Shown here: positions 34,501 to 43,874 of the stretch, one piece after another | How the letters are laid out: every line of letters begins with the position of its first letter | Position numbering within the stretch: the stretch's first letter is position 1 | DNA from: Cyclina sinensis | Lineage: Eukaryota > Mollusca > Bivalvia > Venerida > Veneridae | Assembly (NCBI GenBank): GCA_012932295.1 | Contig: JAAONU010000018.1 | Coordinates: 5,078,206 to 5,142,205, forward strand | Direction: 5' to 3' | Length of the DNA stretch: 64,000 nt | The notes under the pieces: generated by a model | Seen by the model: the letters and a program-made list of their open reading frames with translations, nothing else | Databases searched by the model: none | What the model was told of the DNA's origin: nothing | Made by a program: the position numbers and the translations under genes

Positions 34501-35041
34501 TGACTTTGCAAAAATAGAGTTCAGTTTTTATTGCCCAAATTGTTTAAAGAGTGTTAAACAGATTACAATTTCATAGGGCTGCTTGTAATATTGTATTGCT
34601 TTTTGATGGGTGATGTCATATAACATCTTTTATGATACTTAACTATAAGGTGAACAGGAATGTTGTTACATAAGCAAATAAATGTGAATCATCTTCATTC
34701 TTGGTTTTTTCTTAACATTAGCAGATATCAGTGAGTTTGATTTTAACACCGCAAAAAGAACTGTGAAAAGGGAAGCATTTGAGATGCACAAAAAGGCCAA
34801 AATGGATGAATTGGATAATATTCGACTCCAGGAACAGAGGATGAGAGAAGCTGAAGAACAGGCCGAGTTGGAGAGAATGAGGAAAGAAGCTGTTCACAAG
34901 GCTAACCCAATCAAAAAATACAGAGGTGTAGAAATAAAAGGCAGTGAGAAGCCCCTGACAGCACCAATGTCTCCAAGATTTCAGACTGACATTCGCCTCA
35001 GAACAAGGGCTCAGCATGCAGAAAGTTTTATGTCATCGTAG
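21603..35041 (+). CDS. TPX2: TPX2, spindle assembly factor and Aurora A activator
   Basis: TPX2 is released from importin by Ran-GTP near chromatin, nucleates spindle microtubules, and binds and activates Aurora A. Twenty coding exons run from ATG 21,603 to TAG 35,041: 2,722 nt, about 906 residues once one extra base in exon 14 is discounted (human 747). Residues 7-20 (WDFNAPQYVDFSGA) match the Aurora-A-binding N-terminus (human YSYDAPSDFINFSS). Residues 83-149 are lineage repeats of (T/M)PQRV-x-RSK. The centre carries FKFETDSRI and RRLPDLDEKQAEKYES, then KTPHV/TRTRSRPVTAPTRE, HFEFHAQPL, VPESPAFALKHR, RPSPHFGIPFQP, ARFKAKNATV and finally the TPX2 C-terminal domain (RKEAVHKANPIKKYRGVEIK, EKPLTAPMSPRF). 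Identification is very sure; intact function depends on the exon 14 frameshift. Confidence 0.97.
22194..22343 (+). CDS. TPX2: TPX2 exon 2
   Basis: Acceptor GCTTTCAG|ACTATG, donor TCAG|GTACAG, phase 1-1. Completes EYFDYDHENG (compare WFEEKAN in human) and continues with a Thr/Ser/Gly-rich stretch ending RSATNLQTVSG. Confidence 0.88.
22725..23395. repeat. Dispersed repeat fragments in TPX2 intron 2
   Basis: Two related blocks (GCCAATTTTGGATAATTCAA near 22,740 and again at 23,339, each followed by a GCCATAACT phrase) flank an insert with repeated GCCCCTTCACAATTT and TTTTTTCACAAA phrases. The phrase GGCCCACAAACATTCT recurs at 23,403 and 23,930. This is a decayed dispersed repeat with a nested insertion. 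Confidence 0.5.
23598..23657 (+). CDS. TPX2: TPX2 exon 3, duplicated small exon (copy A)
   Basis: Acceptor TTTTCTAG|GA, donor CGCAG|GTCAGT, 60 bp, phase 1-1. Encodes GNGTPKAGTPQRVARSK and STA. Differs from exon 4 at a single, silent base (CCA/CCG). Confidence 0.88.
24456..24515 (+). CDS. TPX2: TPX2 exon 4, duplicated small exon (copy B)
   Basis: Same splice sites, length and phase as exon 3, with one silent base change. Flanking intron sequence is also duplicated. Either exon can be skipped without a frameshift. Confidence 0.85.
25090..25128 (+). CDS. TPX2: TPX2 exon 5, 39-bp repeat exon
   Basis: Acceptor TATTTATAG|GT, donor CAACAG|GTAGG, phase 1-1. Encodes GTPQRVLRSKTPT, a shortened version of exons 3 and 4. 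Confidence 0.85.
25451..25860. mobile_element. Harbinger-like MITE with 58-bp poly-T tract
   Basis: Inverted ends GGCCAAAAAAAAAA...ATGTCTGGTTAC and the reverse complement GTAACCAGACAT...TTTTTGGCC, flanked on both sides by TAA. A GGC-type terminus and a 3-bp TAA duplication fit PIF/Harbinger elements (inference). A run of 58 T occupies 25,519-25,576. It lies in TPX2 intron 5. Confidence 0.75.
26153..26191 (+). CDS. TPX2: TPX2 exon 6, 39-bp repeat exon
   Basis: Acceptor TTTTTAACAG|GT, donor CAACAG|GTATTA, phase 1-1. Encodes GMPQRVLRSKSPT, a near copy of exon 5. Confidence 0.85.
26486..26566 (+). CDS. TPX2: TPX2 exon 7, acidic linker
   Basis: Acceptor CTCTTTTTAG|AAG, donor CCACA|GTGAGT, 81 bp, phase 1-1. 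Encodes an Asp/Glu/Ser-rich linker (EGNSDPAKDSVKQDSEEN). Confidence 0.85.
27071..27142 (+). CDS. TPX2: TPX2 exon 8
   Basis: Acceptor CATTACCAG|AT, donor CAATAG|GTATGT, 72 bp, phase 1-1. Encodes LQTPSPRVTRSGKIITPN, again a TP-S-P-RV-RS pattern like the repeat exons. Confidence 0.87.
   Translation: MMKSYRHPVQGLHVQEKSSRLIQ
27422..27530 (+). CDS. TPX2: TPX2 exon 9
   Basis: Acceptor TTTACAG|AGAAAC, donor AATAA|GTAAGT. Encodes EKHYAALQKKKTTPSN and NLEEWRKKTAGAK. Ends in phase 2. Confidence 0.88.
27782..27841 (+). CDS. TPX2: TPX2 exon 10
   Basis: Acceptor TTTTGCAG|TAAAG, donor AGAAG|GTATGT, 60 bp. Encodes KETTKDDDNLAKKQQKALR. Confidence 0.86.
28348..28620 (+). CDS. TPX2: TPX2 exon 11, basic Ser/Thr-rich region
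   Basis: Acceptor AACTTCAG|GTC, donor CTTAA|GTAAGT. Encodes LPKRQRPVVPERSRTPT and a long Ser/Arg/Lys-rich, probably disordered segment ending TIPTTPTLLK, with several S/T-P sites. Confidence 0.9.
28959..29259 (+). CDS. TPX2: TPX2 exon 12, central region with FKFETDSRI motif
   Basis: Acceptor ACTTGTAG|ACG, donor AAGCAG|GTTTGT. Encodes a helical charged stretch (YFRQELAKKRKLAQES) and KPEGFKFETDSRI, matching the family's KPxxFxFxTDxRI box. Confidence 0.93.
29635..29809 (+). CDS. TPX2: TPX2 exon 13
   Basis: Acceptor TTTTGTAG|CCA, donor TAAAG|GTAAAG. Encodes EPFKLSAQRKRRLPDLDEKQ and AEKYESMAEKLAQFTKTPDR, a conserved central part. Confidence 0.93.
30108..30535 (+). repeat. TATGCCCCC-type dispersed repeat in TPX2 intron 13
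   Basis: Starts TTTATGCCCCCATTTAAAAG with a matching AGAAGAGGGGGTATA and continues with GTAGGTCGGTCTGTAGACCAC and GGTCAAGGTCACTGTCACCT. This is a common bivalve repeat pattern; it ends just before exon 14. Confidence 0.75.
30548..30702 (+). CDS. TPX2: TPX2 exon 14, contains a +1 frameshift
   Basis: Acceptor TATTCAG|GTGG, donor CAGAA|GTATGT. The first part reads RSKSPQGVTVPKTPHVR, the second TRTRSRPVTAPTREDMEQKE; both are conserved TPX2, but in frames offset by one base. The break lies at about 30,620-30,628 (TTCGAGACTCGAA). The exon is 155 nt, while the phases of exons 13 and 15 need 154 modulo 3. In-frame reading hits TGA at 30,687-30,689. Confidence 0.92.
31274..31475 (+). CDS. TPX2: TPX2 exon 15
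   Basis: Acceptor AATTAAAG|GAACC (pyrimidine-poor), donor CCAGTG|GTAAGA. Encodes NQFKAQPVNQKIF, IRAPTVPEEFHLS and HFEFHAQPLNKKILEGPV, matching the human HFEFHSRPCPTKILEDVV block. Confidence 0.92.
31486..31968. mobile_element. MITE with about 30-bp inverted ends in TPX2 intron 15
   Basis: GGGCAATTCCAGTAATAAGT (then GTATGGGGGG) at the left, and the exact reverse complement ending ACTTATTACTGGAATTGCCC at the right. It begins 10 bases beyond the exon 15 donor. No open frame inside; a clear target-site duplication was not found. Confidence 0.85.
32007..32042 (+). other. Possible alternative terminal exon of TPX2
   Basis: A good acceptor (TTGTTTCAG|ACC) is followed by an open phase-0 frame TKLEPVNIKKI and TAG. 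Joined to exon 15 it would yield a truncated protein without the C-terminal third. No poly(A) signal close by is evident. Confidence 0.2.
32335..32433 (+). CDS. TPX2: TPX2 exon 16
   Basis: Acceptor GTGGTTTCAG|GGT, donor CCCAAG|GTAAGG, 99 bp, phase 0-0. Encodes VPESPAFALKHRARIPV, matching human VPKSPAFALKNRIRMP. Confidence 0.94.
32733..32906 (+). CDS. TPX2: TPX2 exon 17
   Basis: Acceptor CTACCTGACAG|GAA, donor AGAAGG|GTAGGT, phase 0-0. Encodes LRARPSPHFGIPFQPHYEHK and EPFGFEEREKRRAEEKKKK. Confidence 0.94.
33244..33387 (+). CDS. TPX2: TPX2 exon 18
   Basis: Acceptor TCTAATTTTAAG|CAA, donor AGGAAG|GTATTT, phase 0-0. Encodes FHANPIPDLKPHLPPKVKRP and AQPFSLDTDNRGLKKAEEW. Confidence 0.94.
34141..34252 (+). 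CDS. TPX2: TPX2 exon 19
   Basis: Acceptor TTGTTTCAG|ATAC, donor CAACAG|GTTTGT. Encodes RARFKAKNATVLEHDPFIPH, matching human ACFKARPNTVISQEPFVPK. Confidence 0.94.
34335..34425 (-). repeat. tRNA-derived SINE head in TPX2 intron 19
   Basis: The minus strand shows TTGGTTCAGTTGTTAGAATA (A-box-like) and AGGTTCAAATCCCG (B-box). Stems are incomplete. Confidence 0.6.
34725..35041 (+). CDS. TPX2: TPX2 exon 20, C-terminal TPX2 domain
   Basis: Acceptor ATTAGCAG|ATATC, with a tandem acceptor three bases upstream. Encodes a coiled-coil (MRKEAVHKA preceded by Glu/Arg-rich heptads), ANPIKKYRGVEIKGSEKPLT and PMSPRFQTDIRLRTR, the microtubule- and kinesin-5-contacting C-terminus, with TAG at 35,039. Confidence 0.95.
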
Positions 35042-36395
35042 TGAAACGGGATTGAGAATGCATTGTAATCTGGTTTTGTTTAAGTTAAAGATTGAGACTT
35101 CAGCTGTGCTAGCTGGCTGTTCAAATACATCAGTTCATGAACAGATTCTATAAACCTTCCTGACCTATCTGTTGGGATAACTGAAAGGAAGCTAATATAT
35201 TTATCATATATATATTTGGTTTTCACTATTGGCCTCAAAAAACTACAGTGTACTGATAATATGTTTTACACTATTATATTTTAGGGCCAGTAAAGTGTTG
35301 AAATGTTTCCCTTATAAAAATTAAAGGACCTTTCTCAGGAACACTAATGATATGACATCTAAATCATACAATTTTTACCTTCACAGGTTAAACAAAAATT
35401 TATAAGAGCATTTCCAATGGCCTATTGATATATAAATTTGCCATAAGGTATGGGAGACAATTACTCATTTTCGTTCTGGATTATATATATATATTTCGAG
35501 AATGGGAAGGATCTGTCAGTATTGCTGAATATATTAGTTGTTAAAAACTTTCCAAATTGATTGCTAGTTGATAAGATATTTGTATGTTTGGTACAGCTTT
35601 GTTTGTCTTTTGTGATAACCATGTTTTTACTGAATGTATTGCACTTCCGTACTACCTTGATTTTTACTTGTAAAATGTTTTTAGAATTGTACAATTTTTT
35701 TTTAATCTTGTTTTAGTTGTTAAGCAGTAAAAGTTATCTGAGAAGACAAATGTATTTCTGTTGCTTTTTGCATGCTGTCTTCTGTTGTAACTTTTCACTA
35801 AACTTGTTTGTACCCATTTGATTAATGTAACTGAGTTTATTTGCTGCCTGTCAACTATTTTTGGCAAACTTTGAGCAAAATTAAAGATTTCTTCATAATA
35901 ATACATAAACATATTTAATAGAAGTATGTTCACACTTCTGATATTTTTTTTTACATTAATACTGATGAATTTTCTAAATGTATCTAAAAAAAGATCCAAA
36001 ATTTTTATAAGATATGGCTGCTTTAACTAATAGACTGAACACTCACTTTTCTTAAACAGAATTTTGAGAATTTGAGCTCAGATTTATATACCATCCTAAC
36101 ACCGCATTTTAGGCTGTTTAAGTAGTTTTCATTTAAAATGACAAAGTAGTTTTGTGAAGTCTGAATTTAAACATTTTTTATGATCAAAAGTTCATGTTAC
36201 AAAGTAAGCTGATAGCTTTTTGAAAAGCACATGATAAAGCTTTATATCTAGGGTAGATTTTCATAGAAATAAATGTGGCAGAATATTTTAATGATCTGAT
36301 TTATATTTTGTATGAAGTAGCAGCAGGGAAAAAAAGAGTTAAAACTTCTACAACAAGAAATATTCTGTAGTTTTGCTGCTTTTCATGGTGATGCT
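35042..36395 (+). other. Probable TPX2 3' untranslated region
   Basis: AT-rich sequence after the TAG. Possible poly(A) signals are ATTAAA near 35,880 and AATAAA near 36,269. No separate gene is seen. Confidence 0.45.
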
Positions 36396-36399
36396 TGTA

Positions 36400-37018
36400 A
36401 TTATGTCTCCCCCCAAAAATGGGGGAGACATATTGTTTTTTCCCCCGGTTGTCCGTCTGTCCGTCACAAAATCGTGTCCGCTCTGTATCTTCCAAAGCCC
36501 TTGAAGGATTTTAATGAAACATGGGTCAGATGTTCACCTCATCAAGGCGACGTGCAGAACCCACTTTGCGGGTGTGGTGTCTCAAGGTCAAGGTCACACT
36601 TGGAGGTTAAATGTCAAATGCCACAAAATCGTGTCCGCTCTGTATCTTCAAAAGCCCTTGAAGGATTTTTATGAAACTTGGGTCAGATGTTCACCTCATC
36701 AAGGTGACGTGCAGAACCCACTTTGTGGGTGTGGTGTCTCAAGGTCAAGGTCACACTTGGAGGTAAAATGTCAAATGCCACAAAATCTTGTCCGCTCTGT
36801 ATCTTCAAAAGCCCTTGAAGGATTTTAATGAAACTTGGGTCAAATGTTCACCTCATCAAGGTGACGTGCAGAACCCACTCTGCGGGTGTGGTGACTCAAG
36901 GTCAAGGTCACACTTGGAGGTTAAATGTCAAATTTTACAATCCTCTGACTCAATTCAACCTGCAGCAACTGGCTGGGGGGAGACATATGTTTTTGTTCAA
37001 TCAAAAACCCATTTCTAG
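36400..37018 (+). repeat. GTCTCCCCCC-type dispersed repeat with 157-bp tandem units
   Basis: Starts ATGTCTCCCCCCAAAAATGG with a short hairpin, then GTTGTCCGTCTGTCCGTCAC. Three units open with CACAAAATC at 36,465, 36,622 and 36,779 (period 157 bp), each holding TGTATCTTC-AAAGCCCTTGAAG and GGTCAAGGTCACACTTGGAG. It ends CTGGGGGGAGACATATG. The nested open frames are repeat products. Confidence 0.92.
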
Positions 37019-37514
37019 TTAATAAAGAATTCAGTTTATTCCTTATCCAGCAAGAAAAGTCGATGTGCTTGAGACATTTTTGTATAGGGTGCCTAGAGAT
37101 ATGTTACCGTGTTTCATAAAACTGTGCAATAAACTGGAAACAGAAGTAAGGAAGTCTAAAATATTGATGTAACAGTTTAATTGTTTGATTACTGTTCTTT
37201 AATGTATATTCTCATATACCTATGTCTTCTTTTTGTCAACTTTCACTTATTCTTTCTATATCTGAGTTAATCTTGTTTTATTGTTTTGTACAGGATCAGT
37301 TAAAATCTGTGTATTATTTTTACTTTTAATGTCAAGAAACAGTAAGTACCTTGTGTAATCAAATTATATTTTGGGTCTAAATAAATGTACTATTAAAGAT
37401 AATTTAAGGTTTGTGCTTTTTCTATACAAATTAAAAATATTCAGGTTTTACTCAACTTTTCCGACACCAAAGAGGAATTATTGCAGTAACCCATGCTACT
37501 GGGTTAATTTTGAG
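37019..37514. other. Intergenic, no gene seen
   Basis: AT-rich spacer between two dispersed repeats; AATAAA near 37,129 could be a distal TPX2 poly(A) signal. Confidence 0.4.
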
Positions 37515-37840
37515 ATATTATACCCCCACCAAACATCATGGAAGGGTGGGTATATAGGAATCACCTAGTCCTGTCCCAGTTGATTATCTTTGAAACTAGT
37601 ACAAATATGTTGGAACACCATATATATGGAAGGTCATAATGGTACTCCTTGTGACAAGTTTGATAACTCGGAATGTATTTTGGCTTAATTATGCCCCTTT
37701 TTCAGTTAGAAAATGTCCCAAAATTTACATTTGTGGTCTTGAGAGGGAGGACATGTTGTTTCTTGGTCTGTCACAAAACAAATATTTTTGAGGCCCCGCC
37801 AGGGAATGGCATTCATTCGAACATACGGCTTGTTCTTGAA
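37515..37840 (+). repeat. TACCCCCACCAAAC-type dispersed repeat
   Basis: Starts TATACCCCCACCAAACATCA and AAGGGTGGGTATATAGGAAT, then CTTGAGAGGGAGGACATG. A truncated copy of a repeat type common in molluscs. Confidence 0.6.
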
Positions 37841-37849
37841 TATTTTTAG

Positions 37850-40660
37850 CTCACCTGAGCCTGCTCAGGGTGAGCTTTTGGGATTGTTGAATGTGCGTCG
37901 TCAACAATTTGACTTTAACAACATCTCCTAAACCACTGAGCCAACATTGATGAAACATGCCTGGGATATTCCTTGCATGAAGCTCTACCAAAGTTGTTCA
38001 AAGAATTCAATTCCATCAAGAACTCTGGTTGCTATGGCAACTAAAAGGAAAAATTTTGAATATCTTCTTGTCTGAAACCACAAGGCCCTGAGCCTTAAGA
38101 TTTGGTATGTAGCATTGTCTAGTGGACCTCTATCAAGTTTGTTCAAATTAAGCCCCTGAGGTCAAATTTGACCCCGCCCTGGGGTCAATTGATTTTACAT
38201 AGGCTTATATAAGAAAACTTTAAAAATCTTCTTGTCTGAAACCACAAGGCCTAGAGTTTAGATATTTGGTGTGCAGCATTGTCCAGTGGACCTCTACCAA
38301 GTTTGTTCAAATCATGGCTCCTGGGTCAAAAATGGCCCCGCCCTGGGGGTCACTTGATTTACATAGAGTTACATAGGGAAAACTTTAAAAATCTTCTTGT
38401 CAGAAACCACAAGGCCTGGAGCTTAGATATTTGGTATGAGGCACCATCTAGTGGACCTTTACAAAGATTGTTCAAATTATGACCCTGGGGTCAGAACTGG
38501 CGAAGCCCTGGGGGTCACTTGATTTACATAGAGTTATTTAGGGAAAACTTTAAAAATCTTCTTGTCAGAAACCACTAGGCATGGAGCTTAAATATTTGGT
38601 GTTGAGCATCATCGAGTGGACTTCAACCAAGATTGTTTAAATAATGACCCTGGGGTCAGAACTGGCCCCACCCTGGGGGTCACTTGATTAACATAGAGTT
38701 ATATAGGGAAAACTTTAAAAATCTTCTTGTCAGAAACCACAAGGCCTGGAGCTCAGATATTTGGTATGAGGCATCATCTAGTGGACCTCTACAAAGATTG
38801 TTCAAATTGTGACCATGGGGTCAGAATTGGCCCCGCCCTCGGGGTTACTTGATTTACATAGAGTTATATAGGGAAAACTTTAAAAATCTTCTTGTCTGAA
38901 ACCGCAAGGCAAGGAGCTTAGATATTTGGTATGTAGCATTGTCTAGTAGACCTCTACCAAGATTGTTCAAGTCATGGGCCATGGGTCAAAATTGGCTCTG
39001 CCCAAGGGGTCACATGTTTTACATAGAGTTATATAGCAAATTCTTAAAAAATCTTCTTGTCAGAAACTGCAAGGCCTGGAGCTCAGATATTTGGTATGAG
39101 GCATCATCTAGTGGACCTCTACAAAGATTGTTCAAATTGTGACCCTGGGGTCAGAACTGACCCTGCCCAGGGCTTATTTGATTTACATAGAGTTATATAC
39201 ATGCAAGGAAAACTTTAAAAATCTTCTTGTAAGAAACTACAAGGCATGGAGCTTAGATATTTGGTGTTGAGCATTGTCTAGTAGACCTCTTCCAAGATTG
39301 TTCAAATCATGGCCCCTGGGTCAAAACTGGTCCCTTGATTTACATAGAGTTATACAGCAAAAAACTTTTAAAATCTTTTTATCATACACTGCAATGCCTG
39401 GAGCTTAGATATTTGGTAGTATGCACCGTGACCACAGTGGGGTCATCCCCCTCCCTTGGGGGTCACTCCCCCTCCCCCCGCCCAAAAATTTTTATCTCAT
39501 TTTTTAAGTTTTTCGCTATGGCAATAAAATTTGGACCATTTTTACTTTTTTTTTCAAGATGATTTCAAAAACATTATTCCTTGACCTATATTTTTGACCT
39601 ACCGACCTACTTTTTTGTTTTTTAGTTACAGCAATGAAATTTGGACCATGTGCAGTTTTTTGTTTCGATTTCAAAAATGTCATCGCATGACCTATATTTT
39701 TGACCTACTGACCTACTTTTTGTTTTTGGAGCTATGGCAATGAAATTTGGACCTTGTGAACAATTTTTTGTTCCGATTTTAAAAAATGTCATCGCATGAC
39801 CTATATTTTTGACCTACTGACCTACTTTTTGTTTTTGGAGCTATGGCAATGAAAATTGGACCATGTGTACAGTTTTATGTTCCGATTTCAAAAAAAGTCA
39901 TCGCCTGACCTATATTTTTGACCTACTGACCTACTTTTTTGGTTTTTTTTAGTTACAGCAATGAAATTTGGACCATGTTTACAGTTTGTTGTTCCGATTT
40001 CAAAAATGTCATCGCATGATCTATATTTTTGACCTACTGACCTACTTTTTTTGTTTTTTACCTACAGCAATGAAATTTGGACCATGTGCACAGTTTTTCG
40101 TTTCGTTTTCAAAAATGTAATCGCATGACCTATATTTTTGTCCTACTGACCTACTTTTTGTTTTTGGAGCTATGGCAATGAAATTTGGACCATGTGTACA
40201 GTTTTTTGTTCCGATTTCAAAAATGTCATCGCATGACCTATATATTTGAGCTACTGACCTACAGTTTTGTTTTTGGAGCTATGGCAATGAAATTTGGACC
40301 ATGTGTACATTTTTTTTTGTTCCGATTTCAAAAACATCATAGCATGACCTATATTTTTGACCTACTTTTTGTTTTAAAGCTACAGCAAATTTTTCCCTGC
40401 ATGGATCCTATATTCCGTGGGTAGGGTTTGAGGTCACTGGGTTAAGGTCAAGGTCACCATAGCTTATGATAGATATTTCTACTTTTTGTCATAGAGCCTG
40501 TATTTATTGACTGATATTTTACATGTTTACATATTTATATTTACATTACTTACATATTTTCAATTAAAACATGAAATACTGCTTTACAGCAAACCTACAG
40601 CCAAAATACTCAGGTGAGCGATCTAGGGCCATCATGGCTCTCTTGTTTGAATTAGTAGAG
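37850..40660 (+). repeat. AGCTCACCTGAGC composite repeat with two internal arrays
   Basis: Begins TAGCTCACCTGAGCCTGCTC and ends CTCAGGTGAGCGATCTAGGG plus CCATCATGGCTCTCTTGTT. GCTCACCTGAG and CTCAGGTGAGC form an inverted pair near the ends. Array one (about 38,060-39,420) has eight units of about 165 bp (CTTCTTGTCAGAAACCACAA ... TAGTGGACCTCTACCAAG). Array two (about 39,500-40,390) has eight units of about 109 bp (GCAATGAAATTTGGACCATG ... TGACCTACTGACCTAC). Confidence 0.93.
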
Positions 40661-41515
40661 TCATTAACTTGAAAATGTAGATGAAAGAACACAATGTCAC
40701 TTCATGTGCCAAGTTTGATAACTCTGGCTTGTATTTTGATGGGATTATTGCCCTTTTTCATTTCAGAAATGTTCCAAAAATGAACTTTGTCTTGAATATC
40801 TCTGAAACCAGTACTTGTATTAACTTAAAATCTAAAAATCTCTACTTTTTGCATTGACCCTGTCATAAGACATTTTAAGAACTGAAGGTTCTAGGCATCG
40901 TTAGTGGACGATTTAAGTGTAATTTATACTAATTCCAGCCACATCTGTCCTCTCATTAAACTTCTGCAATGATTCCAAATGCGAATTGGTTGCTTTTTTA
41001 AATTTTCAAGAATGGCCCTGAAACTGTTGATGTAATATTTTTGCTGTCTAGTGGTAAATCATGGTTGGCCAAAGTCAGTTCTGCAAAGATTCTTTTTTCC
41101 TTTATTCTTTTTTGTTGACTGTGTTAACTCTGAGTTCACCACACTCTGAGTTCCAGTTCTGAGAACAAAAAGTGTGTCTACTGGGTTTCATGACGAAGAA
41201 GTAAATAGAACATGTGATGAATTTTGGGAATGATACCTCTGTTGCAGAGTGAAATCAAATCTCTATATTTCCCCATACAATCTGGATGCCATCACCATTA
41301 AGCTGTTTAAGGATGATGTCAATTGCTAAAACACTACCTTGACTGCGACGCAACCTTTGCATCAAATTCAACTGGTGGACTGGGCCATCATATCATACTT
41401 TAGCATGACAATATTTGGACTGTCAGAAGAAATTTTGAATGTTCTTACAACAGACCAGTACATTTTCTTTCCCTCTTGATCTAGTTCAAGGTTTTTTTTT
41501 ACATTATGTCATTAT
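40661..41515. other. Intergenic, no gene seen
   Basis: Apart from a GTGCCAAGTTTGATAACTCT phrase near 40,710 typical of bivalve repeats, nothing recognisable. Confidence 0.45.
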
Positions 41516-41518
41516 CAG

Positions 41519-41893
41519 CTATTTCTCTAAACTCAATAAAGACTGAAACATCCATTTCCTTAACATGGTATGGCTTACCTGGTCGGGCATTGTAGCTGCC
41601 CACTGAACTGTAGTATACACTGAGGGTTGCTTTAATGACACCTTCACACAGCAGTTAACAACATTAAATTTATACTGCTTCCATACACGTGGCAGCTCAG
41701 AAATTAACAAATATGGCTGTTTCAGCCCACTCTGTAAAAGGTGATGATACATTCCATCTCCTAAGCTGAGAATTTCATCTAAATCTTCACTTTTCCATCA
41801 GAAAGGCAGCAGTGTTCTTGAATACAGCATGGCTGTATAGCTGTTTGCTACACACTGTTTTCCTGCACCAGGTACTTTGTAATACCCTGGTGT
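41519..41893 (-). pseudogene. Relic of a cysteine-peptidase-like (deubiquitinase-type) domain
   Basis: The minus strand reads in one frame, broken by a single TGA at about 41,807: GYYKVPGAGKQCVANSYTAM, then after the stop WKSEDLDEILSLGDGMYHHL, LKQPYLLISELPRVWKQY and VYTTVQWAATMP. The order G-x-QC-x-A-N-S ... DLDEIL-x-x-GD-x-xY resembles the N-terminal half of OTU- or C76-like peptidase domains (the herpesvirus tegument type) found in some animal mobile elements. That likeness is from memory of motif order and is tentative. There is no start codon, no intact frame and no neighbouring exon, so it is annotated as a broken remnant. Confidence 0.35.
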
Positions 41894-41899
41894 GTGTAG

Positions 41900-43870
41900 C
41901 ATTCTGAATGAATAACTTGAAATTATATAGGGTCACAACATAATGCATATTAGATAATTATATATTTTAACTAGGCCTAGCAGTATAAAAACAAAAGATC
42001 TGATGTATCAGACATAATTTCTGCTTAGGAGAATTCTACTGAGTCTGTTACTGCAAATATGCATAGTTCTTGAGCCAGTTTTTGAATTGTACGATTTATT
42101 ATGTATCTATCAATGTTTTGCTCTGTAGATCAGGGCCAATGATTATTATCCTTCGAGAACGTGCCCCACTGAGGTGTTTGAATACTGAGAATAAGATTTG
42201 TGGTTGAGAATGAGAAAGCTTTATCATGTTGGGGTCTCCTAGGCAAAGTGTTCAGTGACAAACTTGTCCAAAACAGTACTACATATTTTCTGCAATATAC
42301 CACGAAATGACATCGCGACGTCATCTTGTTACTTGTACCACCAAAATCTAATCGAAATGTCGATGCTAAAATGGAAGTTTCATCGTGTTAGACCTAAAAT
42401 TGACATTGCTGAACAGAATAGTTTATCAGCGAATATACATCTGTAAGAAGTTCAGAGGTGCATAGTCATTTAACAATTAGGGCTATTATAATGGTCACAG
42501 TGAACTGGCGGTAATGGCTTAAGCAATGATTTAAGAGGCAGACAGCAGGTTTTTTTTTCAGCTAACTTTTCGGTACAGACTCTATCGAAGGAAACAAAAT
42601 TGCTGCTAAACTGACAAAGCTTTGAAAGTTATCTGACAACTTTTTGTCCAGTGCATTTCGAAATAGTGACAATGCTGCATGAAGAGATCGAAAACACTAA
42701 AACGTGGATCAGTCTTGCGCCAAATCGTCAACTTTCAAAACTTCATAGAAGTCTCTTTGCAGAACTTTGAATCAGAAGTCACTCTCTCTCAGCCACAAGA
42801 TTCCATGTGAAGCAAGAAAGTACAGAATATTTACTATCTGAACGTCTTTCTACGCCCCTGTATACACAAAAAATCGTTACCCAGTGAACTGCTGTATTGG
42901 TAATTTTAAATAAACCATGAGAAGTCATAACGTTTCAGTACTTCGCAACAAGAAACTAACCGAAAATACAGAACAAATGTAAAGGTGCACGATTCAGTCA
43001 AAAATCCTGAACTTGGATTAAACATGTCCGCTGAAGATATGTACTGGTTTAATTACATTACTCTTTTAATGAACAAGATCAATTGCAGCTGGATTTTAAT
43101 CCATAGCGTTTTAACAAATCAATGTTTTGAGTTAATAATAATTCTATAATCAAATGTCTGAGCTTGGCTAGCTTACTGATTACTTTCCCCCAACCAGTTG
43201 TTCATTTATACAGATACCTGATACCAAAAATGACGCCTGATGTATTCTGTGCTTTCTAGATCGAAAGTTTAAAGTTGTCCCCTGATAAAATAATACAGAT
43301 TACACACTGTCTTGGTAATATCTTCAAGTTTGTTTTATGGCTAAACAACAACTTACAAACAACAATAACCAAAGACTAACGATAACAGGAAGCAGCCATT
43401 CGAATTTTTTAATAAACGATTCTTCATACATATTTCCTGCATATTATTCAATAATATATCAGCTTGCAATTAAAATGAAAATTATACAACATACATGTAG
43501 TTGATATAAAATATCTCATTTTATACTTATTCTAAACATGTCCTTGGACACAAGTTATACACACAAGGTCTATTGATGCACACCTTGTGCTATTGTATTC
43601 AAGTATTCTTGGCCTTGCAAATCCCAAATATCTTTTTAGTAGGAATGGAAAGTTGTATATACTGATTAAAAAACGTTAGAGATTATGCTTTAAAGTTACA
43701 GGATCACATTGTGTATACTGATTTTGAAAACTAGGTTTAATAATAGGAGTATGATTGAACTATGTTTTGTTCACTCTAATTAAAACAATGTTGACATACA
43801 TGTATGACTCTCTTTCGTATTCAAGCATTTCTTTCGTGAAGAAGCCATTCTTATTTGTTTTGCAATATCA
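41900..43870. other. Intergenic, no gene seen
   Basis: No supported exon, RNA gene or array. The short open frame at 42,255-42,446 has no splice or family support. Confidence 0.45.
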
Positions 43871-43874
43871 TTGA

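Noticed and set aside
36474..37022. Several overlapping plus-strand frames
   Set aside because: Products of the 157-bp repeat units.
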